Part shown: positions 1 to 12,700 of the stretch, one piece after another
Layout: the number at the start of each line of letters is the position of its first letter
How positions within the stretch are numbered: position 1 is the stretch's first letter
NCBI GenBank assembly: GCA_034509925.1
Contig: CM067535.1
Span: 7,746,701 to 7,810,700 of the forward strand
Direction of reading: 5' to 3'
Length of the DNA: 64,000 bases
From: Hirudinaria manillensis
Lineage: Eukaryota > Annelida > Clitellata > Hirudinida > Hirudinidae
Program-made: the position numbers and the translations under genes
The notes under the pieces: generated by a model
Seen by the model: only the letters and a program-made list of their open reading frames with translations
The model's database searches: none
Told to the model about the DNA's origin: nothing

Positions 1-712
1 ATAAGGCAGTCGTTGAATATATACCTAAACCCACAATCGACTTCAAAGACGATTTCGTTTTCACATTCCCTGCAAAATTGGCTCCATCTTACAGCCTCAA
101 CGTTGCATTTAGAAATCAAGTCCATGTTCTCACTCTCCTTTTTGATGTTTTTAATGCCGACCAAGTTCAAGTAATCGTGACAACAAGTAGATGGCCAACT
201 GGCAAGACGTACAAATATAAAGTTCCGGAATCTACTCACGTTAGAAAGATTACTTGATTACTTTTAATTTCGAGCTTTAATTAAATATAATAAAATAATT
301 AATTAATTTCTCATATTCTGCCAATAACCCTTTATAGCAAGTGAGAGTTCCAAATGTGGTGAACGTTTCCTCGATGTCCATATTCGTCAAGCCGGTTGAT
401 GTTACAAAGAATTTAGTTATAACTCTTCTTAATATCACGACATGCAAAACTTGTGAGTTTCGAGAAACTTTAATTTCTCTTCTATAAATAACGTACATTA
501 TAACACAAATATATTTAATTTACTTTTTAAAGACACTGTGGTAACTCCTCCGTATGTTCCAAAAGGTATTTATACTGTATATGAATTTAAAAAGAATTAA
601 ATTATTTTTGAAAATTGTTGTCATATTTTGAACTTACAAATCAATCCATAAAATGAATTCCTAGCAACTACGATGCCATTGAAAGCAACCGGAGCTGCGA
701 CACTTCCACCGG
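1..712 (+). other. diverged ancestral copy of the repeat module (first, partial)
   Basis: Exon 1-239 (codons begin at base 3) aligns with exon A of the array: it carries the FTFPAKL stretch matching FDFPADL, then alternating hydrophobic strands, and ends in phase 0 at a GTTAGA donor. Exon 338-452 matches exon B and ends with the conserved Cys (TTCKT against TVCKK) in phase 1. Exons 533-565 and 665-712 are short Pro/Thr linkers, also phase 1. The sequence is AT-rich and only distantly similar to the array units, so it marks the old state of the gene before the expansion. An N-linked site (NIT) lies just before the Cys; array units have none. Confidence 0.75.
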
Positions 713-3700
713 GTAACTTAATATTTGATTTTGGCATTCATCACTCATAAACCATTTGATATTATTTTGATTTCGATTAGCTGGAACGACTCGAAAAGTT
801 TGCTCTCTGGAAGACATATTAAAGTTGCCAACTACTTCGGTAGTTACATCCCCGGATCTAGGAACCTCTAATGTTCCATTCAAATTCTCTCCACCATTTG
901 ACACGAATCCCACACTCACCGTGACATTCGACGAGACTCGTCGGGTGATGGGCTTTGATTTACTAACTGAAAATGTCAAACAAATTATCGTCAAAGTTAA
1001 TTACCTTGGAGAGCTTCTTGAAACAATGACGTTCAAAGCTGAATCATTCAAGGTTTGCTACATTTTAATATTAGATACCATAATATATTCGATAATAGAG
1101 AAGCTTATATTTAATTCATTGAATGGAAAATATTGGGTTATTTTCTTCACCTAGAAACTATACGAACTTGCACCAGCTAATGCGGACGAAGTAGAATTCG
1201 AAATTGTTCCCGACGATAATTCAAAAGAAGTAGTGGTCAAAGAATTTCTACTTCACGTTTGTGGAAAAGGTTTAATAGCGGGTTTTATAAAAATTTAAAA
1301 TAATGCAGAATAAAGCCTTAATATATATCAAAAACCTTATAAATCATTAAACTATATTCAGGTACAACTGAGGCCATTTATATAATCGGAACAACCACTC
1401 CAAAAATAGGTAGGATTTTATCAAAAAATAAATTGATTAATGAAACAAATAAATCATTTGGTTAAATATAAGAACTGTATAAGGATAAATTAAATATCAT
1501 CTATCAAATCAAAAGATCGACCTCCAGGTTAGTCGACGCGTTGATTACGAAAATGATTCCATTTTCATGCACTCATGCTATTATCGTGTCCAGCGTACAA
1601 GTGCCCAGAAGACGAGGTCAGCGATTTGCCCTCTTCCACATTCACCACCACACCGAACGTCGGTCAAGATACGCCGTTCGACTTCCCTGCGGATCTGCCA
1701 GAAAATCCAAAGGTCACGGTCGCAGTGGGCGATGAACCGAAATTGGTAATGGGCGTCACTGTGACGGCAGACAACGTCAAAGAGGTCGTCGTGACAGTGA
1801 AGACCGAAGGCTTGCCCGATAAGACGTTCACCGAGCCGTACGAACCTGGAAAAGTACGTAAAATTTTTTTGACGCGTTGCATGGAATTATAGCCTTAACG
1901 AGTAAGCATCTATTCCTTTAGGAGTTCTTGCCCGAAGACACACCCGGCCAAAACGTGGTAGTGGAATTCGTTCCCGAAGACGCAACGAAGCCGACAGTCG
2001 TCACGGAATTTGTCGTCACCGTCTGCAAGAAAGGTTAGTGGAGATGCTTTAGACGGAGGCTTTAGAACGAAATCCTATAAAGCCTATGAATGCTTTCAGC
2101 CGTCACCGTTCCGCCCGCACCGACACCTGGAGTTCCATTAACCGTTCCTCCAGGTACGCGTGCCTGTTATTATGCCTATTATTCCGACTATATATCTCTA
2201 CGAGCAAACGTTTTTCGCCGCAGGCGTGACTCCCGGCCTTCTCTTGACCACAACCCCTGGCAAACCCCCGGTTACTAAAGGTGGCTAATCTATCCAAATG
2301 CGAGATGAAACTGTCTTTGATATTCATAAATAATAACACCAATTTTTTTTTATCAAAGTAACGCCTCCAAAAGAAGTAGTTCCCACAGTTCCAGGTTAGT
2401 CGACGCGTTGATTACGAAAATGATTCCATTTTCATGCACTCATGCTATTTTCGTGTACAGCGTACAAGTGCCCAGAAGACGAGGTCAGCGATTTGCCCTC
2501 TTCCACATTCACCACCACACCGAACGTCGGTCAAGATACGCCGTTCGACTTCCCTGCGGATCTGCCAGAAAATCCAAAGGTCACGGTCGCAGTGGGCGAT
2601 GAACCGAAATTGGTAATGGGCGTCACTGTGACGGCAGACAACGTCAAAGAGGTCGTCGTGACAGTGAAGACCGAAGGCTTGCCCGATAAGACGTTCACCG
2701 AGCCGTACGAACCTGGAAAAGTACGTAAAATTTTTTTGACGCGTTGCATGGAATTATAGCCTTAACGAGTAAGCATCTATTCCTTTAGGAGTTCTTGCCC
2801 AGAAGACACACCCGGCCAAAACGTGGTAGTGGAATTCGTTCCCGAAGACGCAACGAAGCCGACAGTCGTCACGGAATTTGTCGTCACCGTCTGCAAGAAA
2901 GGTTAGTGGAGATGCTTTAGACGGAGGCTTTAGAACGAAATCCTATAAAGCCTATGAATGCTTTCAGCCGTCACCGTTCCGCCCGCACCGACACCTGGAG
3001 TTCCATTAACCGTTCCTCCAGGTACGCGTGCCTGTTATTATGCCTATTATTCCGACTATATATCTCTACGAGCAAACGTTTTTCGCCGCAGGCGTGACTC
3101 CCGGCCTTCTCTTGACCACAACCCCTGGCAAACCCCCGGTTACTAAAGGTGGCTAATCTATCCAAATGCGAGATGAAACTGTCTTTGATATTCATAAATA
3201 ATAACACCAATTTTTTTTATCAAAGTAACGCCTCCAAAAGAAGTCGTTCCCACAGTTCCAGGTTAGTCGACGCGTTGATTACGAAAATGATTCCATTTTC
3301 ATGCACTCATGCTATTATCGTGTCCAGCGTACAAGTGCCCAGAAGACGAGGTCAGCGATTTGCCCTCTTCCACATTCACCACCACACCGAACGTCGGTCA
3401 AGATACGCCGTTCGACTTCCCTGCGGATCTGCCAGAAAATCCAAAGGTCACGGTCGCAGTGGGCGATGAACCGAAATTGGTAATGGGCGTCACTGTGACG
3501 GCAGACAACGTCAAAGAGGTCGTCGTGACAGTGAAGACCGAAGGCTTGCCCGATAAGACGTTCACCGAGCCGTACGAACCTGGAAAAGTACGTAAAATTT
3601 TTTTGACGCGTTGCATGGAATTATAGCCTTAACGAGTAAGCATCTATTCCTTTAGGAGTTCTTGCCCGAAGACACACCCGGCCAAAACGTGGTAGTGGAA

Positions 3701-6700
3701 TTCGTTCCCGAAGACGCAACGAAGCCGACAGTCGTCACGGAATTTGTCGTCACCGTCTGCAAGAAAGGTTAGTGGAGATGCTTTAGACGGAGGCTTTAGA
3801 ACGAAATCCTATAAAGCCTATGAATGCTTTCAGCCGTCACCGTTCCGCCCGCACCGACACCTGGAGTTCCATTAACCGTTCCTCCAGGTACGCGTGCCTG
3901 TTATTATGCCTATTATTCCGACTATATATCTCTACGAGCAAACGTTTTTCGCCGCAGGCGTGACTCCCGGCCTTCTCTTGACCACAACCCCTGGCAAAAC
4001 CCCCGGTTACTAAAGGTGGCTAATCTATCCAAATGCGAGATGAAACTGTCTTTGATATTCATAAATAATAAAACCAATTTTTTTTATCAAAGTAACGCCT
4101 CCAAAAGAAGTAGTTCCCACAGTTCCAGGTTAGTCGACGCGTTGATTACGAAAATGATTCCATTTTCATGCACTCATGCTATTTTCGTGTACAGCGTACA
4201 AGTGCCCAGAAGACGAGGTCAGCGATTTGCCCTCTTCCACATTCACCACCACACCGAACGTCGGTCAAGATACGCCGTTCGACTTCCCTGCGGATCTGCC
4301 AGAAAATCCAAAGGTCACGGTCGCAGTGGGCGATGAACCGAAATTGGTAATGGGCGTCACTGTGACGGCAGACAACGTCAAAGAGGTCGTCGTGACAGTG
4401 AAGACCGAAGGCTTGCCCGATAAGACGTTCACCGAGCCGTACGAACCTGGAAAAGTACGTAAAATTTTTTTGACGCGTTGCATGGAATTATAGCCTTAAC
4501 GAGTAAGCATCTATTCCTTTAGGAGTTCTTGCCCGAAGACACACCCGGCCAAAACGTGGTAGTGGAATTCGTTCCCGAAGACGCAACGAAGCCGACAGTC
4601 GTCACGGAATTTGTCGTCACCGTCTGCAAGAAAGGTTAGTGGAGATGCTTTAGACGGAGGCTTTAGAACGAAATCCTATAAAGCCTATGAATGCTTTCAG
4701 CCGTCACCGTTCCGCCCGCACCGACACCTGGAGTTCCATTAACCGTTCCTCCAGGTACGCGTGCCTGTTATTATGCCTATTATTCCGACTATATATCTCT
4801 ACGAGCAAACGTTTTTCGCCGCAGGCGTGACTCCCGGCCTTCTCTTGACCACAACCCCTGGCAAACCCCCGGTTACTAAAGGTGGCTAATCTATCCAAAT
4901 GCGAGATGAAACTGTCTTTGATATTCATAAATAATAAAACCAATTTTTTTTTATCAAAGTAACGCCTCCAAAAGAAGTAGTTCCCACAGTTCCAGGTTAG
5001 TCGACGCGTTGATTACGAAAATGATTCCATTTTCATGCACTCATGCTATTTTCGTGTACAGCGTACAAGTGCCCAGAAGACGAGGTCAGCGATTTGCCCT
5101 CTTCCACATTCACCACCACACCGAACGTCGGTCAAGATACGCCGTTCGACTTCCCTGCGGATCTGCCAGAAAATCCAAAGGTCACGGTCGCAGTGGGCGA
5201 TGAACCGAAATTGGTAATGGGCGTCACTGTGACGGCAGACAACGTCAAAGAGGTCGTCGTGACAGTGAAGACCGAAGGCTTGCCCGATAAGACGTTCACC
5301 GAGCCGTACGAACCTGGAAAAGTACGTAAAATTTTTTTGACGCGTTGCATGGAATTATAGCCTTAACGAGTAAGCATCTATTCCTTTAGGAGTTCTTGCC
5401 CGAAGACACACCCGGCCAAAACGTGGTAGTGGAATTCGTTCCCGAAGACGCAACGAAGCCGACAGTCGTCACGGAATTTGTCGTCACCGTCTGCAAGAAA
5501 GGTTAGTGGAGATGCTTTAGACGGAGGCTTTAGAACGAAATCCTATAAAGCCTATGAATGCTTTCAGCCGTCACCGTTCCGCCCGCACCGACACCTGGAG
5601 TTCCATTAACCGTTCCTCCAGGTACGCGTGCCTGTTATTATGCCTATTATTCCGACTATATTTCTCTACGAGCAAACGTTTTTCGCCGCAGGCGTGACTC
5701 CCGGCCTTCTCTTGACCACAACCCCTGGCAAACCCCCGGTTACTAAAGGTGGCTAATCTATCCAAATGCGAGATGAAACTGTCTTTGATATTCATAAATA
5801 ATAACACCAATTTTTTTTATCAAAGTAACGCCTCCAAAAGAAGTAGTTCCCACAGTTCCAGGTTAGTCGACGCGTTGATTACGAAAATGATTCCATTTTC
5901 ATGCACTCATGCTATTTTCGTGTACAGCGTACAAGTGCCCAGAAGACGAGGTCAGCGATTTGCCCTCTTCCACATTCACCACCACACCGAACGTCGGTCA
6001 AGATACGCCGTTCGACTTCCCTGCGGATCTGCCAGAAAATCCAAAGGTCACGGTCGCAGTGGGCGATGAACCGAAATTGGTAATGGGCGTCACTGTGACG
6101 GCAGACAACGTCAAAGAGGTCGTCGTGACAGTGAAGACCGAAGGCTTGCCCGATAAGACGTTCACCGAGCCGTACGAACCTGGAAAAGTACGTAAAATTT
6201 TTTTGACGCGTTGCATGGAATTATAGCCTTAACGAGTAAGCATCTATTCCTTTAGGAGTTCTTGCCCGAAGACACACCCGGCCAAAACGTGGTAGTGGAA
6301 TTCGTTCCCGAAGACGCAACGAAGCCGACAGTCGTCACGGAATTTGTCGTCACCGTCTGCAAGAAAGGTTAGTGGAGATGCTTTAGACGGAGGCTTTAGA
6401 ACGAAATCCTATAAAGCCTATGAATGCTTTCAGCCGTCACCGTTCCGCCCGCACCGACACCTGGAGTTCCATTAACCGTTCCTCCAGGTACGCGTGCCTG
6501 TTATTATGCCTATTATTCCGACTATATTTCTCTACGAGCAAACGTTTTTCGCCGCAGGCGTGACTCCCGGCCTTCTCTTGACCACAAACCCCTGGCAAAC
6601 CCCCGGTTACTAAAGGTGGCTAATCTATCCAAATGCGAGATGAAACTGTCTTTGATATTCATAAATAATAAAACCAATTTTTTTTATCAAAGTAACGCCT

Positions 6701-9700
6701 CCAAAAGAAGTAGTTCCCACAGTTCCAGGTTAGTCGACGCGTTGATTACGAAAATGATTCCATTTTCATGCACTCATGCTATTTTCGTGTACAGCGTACA
6801 AGTGCCCAGAAGACGAGGTCAGCGATTTGCCCTCTTCCACATTCACCACCACACCGAACGTCGGTCAAGATACGCCGTTCGACTTCCCTGCGGATCTGCC
6901 AGAAAATCCAAAGGTCACGGTCGCAGTGGGCGATGAACCGAAATTGGTAATGGGCGTCACTGTGACGGCAGACAACGTCAAAGAGGTCGTCGTGACAGTG
7001 AAGACCGAAGGCTTGCCCGATAAGACGTTCACCGAGCCGTACGAACCTGGAAAAGTACGTCAAATTTTTTTGACGCGTTGCATGGAATTATAGCCTTAAC
7101 GAGTAAGCATCTATTCCTTTAGGAGTTCTTGCCCGAAGACACACCCGGCCAAAACGTGGTAGTGGAATTCGTTCCCGAAGACGCAACGAAGCCGACAGTC
7201 GTCACGGAATTTGTCGTCACCGTCTGCAAGAAAGGTTAGTGGAGATGCTTTAGACGGAGGCTTTAGAACGAAATCCTATAAAGCCTATGAATGCTTTCAG
7301 CCGTCACCGTTCCGCCCGCACCGACACCTGGAGTTCCATTAACCGTTCCTCCAGGTACGCGTGCCTGTTATTATGCCTATTATTCCGACTATATTTCTCT
7401 ACGAGCAAACGTTTTTCGCCGCAGGCGTGACTCCCGGCCTTCTCTTGACCACAACCCCTGGCAAACCCCCGGTTACTAAAGGTGGCTAATCTATCCAAAT
7501 GCGAGATGAAACTGTCTTTGATATTCATAAATAATAAAACCAATTTTTTTTTATCAAAGTAACGCCTCCAAAAGAAGTAGTTCCCACAGTTCCAGGTTAG
7601 TCGACGCGTTGATTACGAAAATGATTCCATTTTCATGCACTCATGCTATTTTCGTGTACAGCGTACAAGTGCCCAGAAGACGAGGTCAGCGATTTGCCCT
7701 CTTCCACATTCACCACCACACCGAACGTCGGTCAAGATACGCCGTTCGACTTCCCTGCGGATCTGCCAGAAAATCCAAAGGTCACGGTCGCAGTGGGCGA
7801 TGAACCGAAATTGGTAATGGGCGTCACTGTGACGGCAGACAACGTCAAAGAGGTCGTCGTGACAGTGAAGACCGAAGGCTTGCCCGATAAGACGTTCACC
7901 GAGCCGTACGAACCTGGAAAAGTACGTAAAGTTTTTTGACGCGTTGCATGGAATTATAGCCTTAACGAGTAAGCATCTATTCCTTTAGGAGTTCTTGCCC
8001 GAAGACACACCCGGCCAAAACGTGGTAGTGGAATTCGTTCCCGAAGACGCAACGAAGCCGACAGTCGTCACGGAATTTGTCGTCACCGTCTGCAAGAAAG
8101 GTTAGTGGAGATGCTTTAGACGGAGGCTTTAGAACGAAATCCTATAAAGCCTATGAATGCTTTCAGCCGTCACCGTTCCGCCCGCACCGACACCTGGAGT
8201 TCCATTAACCGTTCCTCCAGGTACGCGTGCCTGTTATTATGCCTATTATTCCGACTATATTTCTCTACGAGCAAACGTTTTTCGCCGCAGGCGTGACTCC
8301 CGGCCTTCTCTTGACCACAACCCCTGGCAAACCCCCGGTTACTAAAGGTGGCTAATCTATCCAAATGCGAGATGAAACTGTCTTTGATATTCATAAATAA
8401 TAACACCAATTTTTTTTTATCAAAGTAACGCCTCCAAAAGAAGTAGTTCCCACAGTTCCAGGTTAGTCGACGCGTTGATTACGAAAATGATTCCATTTTC
8501 ATGCACTCATGCTATTTTCGTGTACAGCGTACAAGTGCCCAGAAGACGAGGTCAGCGATTTGCCCTCTTCCACATTCACCACCACACCGAACGTCGGTCA
8601 AGATACGCCGTTCGACTTCCCTGCGGATCTGCCAGAAAATCCAAAGGTCACGGTCGCAGTGGGCGATGAACCGAAATTGGTAATGGGCGTCACTGTGACG
8701 GCAGACAACGTCAAAGAGGTCGTCGTGACAGTGAAGACCGAAGGCTTGCCCGATAAGACGTTCACCGAGCCGTACGAACCTGGAAAAGTACGTAAAATTT
8801 TTTGACGCGTTGCATGGAATTATAGCCTTAACGAGTAAGCATCTATTCCTTTAGGAGTTCTTGCCCGAAGACACACCCGGCCAAAACGTGGTAGTGGAAT
8901 TCGTTCCCGAAGACGCAACGAAGCCGACAGTCGTCACGGAATTTGTCGTCACCGTCTGCAAGAAAGGTTAGTGGAGATGCTTTAGACGGAGGCTTTAGAA
9001 CGAAATCCTATAAAGCCTATGAATGCTTTCAGCCGTCACCGTTCCGCCCGCACCGACACCTGGAGTTCCATTAACCGTTCCTCCAGGTACGCGTGCCTGT
9101 TATTATGCCTATTATTCCGACTATATATCTCTACGAGCAAACGTTTTTCGCCGCAGGCGTGACTCCCGGCCTTCTCTTGACCACAACCCCTGGCAAACCC
9201 CCGGTTACTAAAGGTGGCTAATCTATCCAAATGCGAGATGAAACTGTCTTTGATATTCATAAATAATAAAACCAATTTTTTTTATCAAAGTAACGCCTCC
9301 AAAAGAAGTAGTTCCCACAGTTCCAGGTTAGTCGACGCGTTGATTACGAAAATGATTCCATTTTCATGCACTCATGCTATTTTCGTGTACAGCGTACAAG
9401 TGCCCAGAAGACGAGGTCAGCGATTTGCCTTCTTCCACATTCACCACCACACCGAACGTCGGTCAAGATACGCCGTTCGACTTCCCTGCGGATCTGCCAG
9501 AAAATCCAAAGGTCACGGTCGCAGTGGGCGATGAACCGAAATTGGTAATGGGCGTCACTGTGACGGCAGACAACGTCAAAGAGGTCGTCGTGACAGTGAA
9601 GACCGAAGGCTTGCCCGATAAGACGTTCACCGAGCCGTACGAACCTGGAAAAGTACGTAAAATTTTTTTGACGCGTTGCATGGAATTATAGCCTTAACGA

Positions 9701-12700
9701 GTAAGCATCTATTCCTTTAGGAGTTCTTGCCCGAAGACACACCCGGCCAAAACGTGGTAGTGGAATTCGTTCCCGAAGACGCAACGAAGCCGACAGTCGT
9801 CACGGAATTTGTCGTCACCGTCTGCAAGAAAGGTTAGTGGAGATGCTTTAGACGGAGGCTTTAGAACGAAATCCTATAAAGCCTATGAATGCTTTCAGCC
9901 GTCACCGTTCCGCCCGCACCGACACCTGGAGTTCCATTAACCGTTCCTCCAGGTACGCGTGCCTGTTATTATGCCTATTATTCCGACTATATATCTCTAC
10001 GAGCAAACGTTTTTCGCCGCAGGCGTGACTCCCGGCCTTCTCTTGACCACAACCCCTGGCAAACCCCCGGTTACTAAAGGTGGCTAATCTATCCAAATGC
10101 GAGATGAAACTGTCTTTGATATTCATAAATAATAAAACCAATTTTTTTTTATCAAAGTAACGCCTCCAAAAGAAGTAGTTCCCACAGTTCCAGGTTAGTC
10201 GACGCGTTGATTACGAAAATGATTCCATTTTCATGCACTCATGCTATTTTCGTGTACAGCGTACAAGTGCCCAGAAGACGAGGTCAGCGATTTGCCCTCT
10301 TCCACATTCACCACCACACCGAACGTCGGTCAAGATACGCCGTTCGACTTCCCTGCGGATCTGCCAGAAAATCCAAAGGTCACGGTCGCAGTGGGCGATG
10401 AACCGAAATTGGTAATGGGCGTCACTGTGACGGCAGACAACGTCAAAGAGGTCGTCGTGACAGTGAAGACCGAAGGCTTGCCCGATAAGACGTTCACCGA
10501 GCCGTACGAACCTGGAAAAGTACGTAAAGTTTTTTGGAGCGTTGCATGGAATTATAGCCTTAACGAGTAAGCATCTATTCCTTTAGGAGTTCTTGCCCGA
10601 AGACACACCCGGCCAAAACGTGGTAGTGGAATTCGTTCCCGAAGACGCAACGAAGCCGACAGTCGTCACGGAATTTGTCGTCACCGTCTGCAAGAAAGGT
10701 TAGTGGAGATGCTTTAGACGGAGGCTTTAGAACGAAATCCTATAAAGCCTATGAATGCTTTCAGCCGTCACCGTTCCGCCCGCACCGACACCTGGAGTTC
10801 CATTAACCGTTCCTCCAGGTACGCGTGCCTGTTATTATGCCTATTATTCCGACTATATATCTCTACGAGCAAACGTTTTTCGCCGCAGGCGTGACTCCCG
10901 GCCTTCTCTTGACCACAACCCCTGGCAAACCCCCGGTTACTAAAGGTGGCTAATCTATCCAAATGCGAGATGAAACTGTCTTTGATATTCATAAATAATA
11001 ACACCAATTTTTTTTTATCAAAGTAACGCCTCCAAAAGAAGTAGTTCCCACAGTTCCAGGTTAGTCGACGCGTTGATTACGAAAATGATTCCATTTTCAT
11101 GCACTCATGCTATTTTCGTGTACAGCGTACAAGTGCCCAGAAGACGAGGTCAGCGATTTGCCCTCTTCCACATTCACCACCACACCGAACGTCGGTCAAG
11201 ATACGCCGTTCGACTTCCCTGCGGATCTGCCAGAAAATCCAAAGGTCACGGTCGCAGTGGGCGATGAACCGAAATTGGTAATGGGCGTCACTGTGACGGC
11301 AGACAACGTCAAAGAGGTCGTCGTGACAGTGAAGACCGAAGGCTTGCCCGATAAGACGTTCACCGAGCCGTACGAACCTGGAAAAGTACGTAAAATTTTT
11401 TTGACGCGTTGCATGGAATTATAGCCTTAACGAGTAAGCATCTATTCCTTTAGGAGTTCTTGCCCGAAGACACACCCGGCCAAAACGTGGTAGTGGAATT
11501 CGTTCCCGAAGACGCAACGAAGCCGACAGTCGTCACGGAATTTGTCGTCACCGTCTGCAAGAAAGGTTAGTGGAGATGCTTTAGACGGAGGCTTTAGAAC
11601 GAAATCCTATAAAGCCTATGAATGCTTTCAGCCGTCACCGTTCCGCCCGCACCGACACCTGGAGTTCCATTAACCGTTCCTCCAGGTACGCGTGCCTGTT
11701 ATTATGCCTATTATTCCGACTATATATCTCTACGAGCAAACGTTTTTCGCCGCAGGCGTGACTCCCGGCCTTCTCTTGACCACAACCCCTGGCAAACCCC
11801 CGGTTACTAAAGGTGGCTAATCTATCCAAATGCGAGATGAAACTGTCTTTGATATTCATAAATAATAACACCAATTTTTTTTATCAAAGTAACGCCTCCA
11901 AAAGAAGTAGTTCCCACAGTTCCAGGTTAGTCGACGCGTTGATTACGAAAATGATTCCATTTTCATGCACTCATGCTATTTTCGTGTACAGCGTACAAGT
12001 GCCCAGAAGACGAGGTCAGCGATTTGCCCTCTTCCACATTCACCACCACACCGAACGTCGGTCAAGATACGCCGTTCGACTTCCCTGCGGATCTGCCAGA
12101 AAATCCAAAGGTCACGGTCGCAGTGGGCGATGAACCGAAATTGGTAATGGGCGTCACTGTGACGGCAGACAACGTCAAAGAGGTCGTCGTGACAGTGAAG
12201 ACCGAAGGCTTGCCCGATAAGACGTTCACCGAGCCGTACGAACCTGGAAAAGTACGTAAAATTTTTTTGACGCGTTGCATGGAATTATAGCCTTAACGAG
12301 TAAGCATCTATTCCTTTAGGAGTTCTTGCCCGAAGACACACCCGGCCAAAACGTGGTAGTGGAATTCGTTCCCGAAGACGCAACGAAGCCGACAGTCGTC
12401 ACGGAATTTGTCGTCACCGTCTGCAAGAAAGGTTAGTGGAGATGCTTTAGACGGAGGCTTTAGAACGAAATCCTATAAAGCCTATGAATGCTTTCAGCCG
12501 TCACCGTTCCGCCCGCACCGACACCTGGAGTTCCATTAACCGTTCCTCCAGGTACGCGTGCCTGTTATTATGCCTATTATTCCGACTATATATCTCTACG
12601 AGCAAACGTTTTTCGCCGCAGGCGTGACTCCCGGCCTTCTCTTGACCACAACCCCTGGCAAACCCCCGGTTACTAAAGGTGGCTAATCTATCCAAATGCG

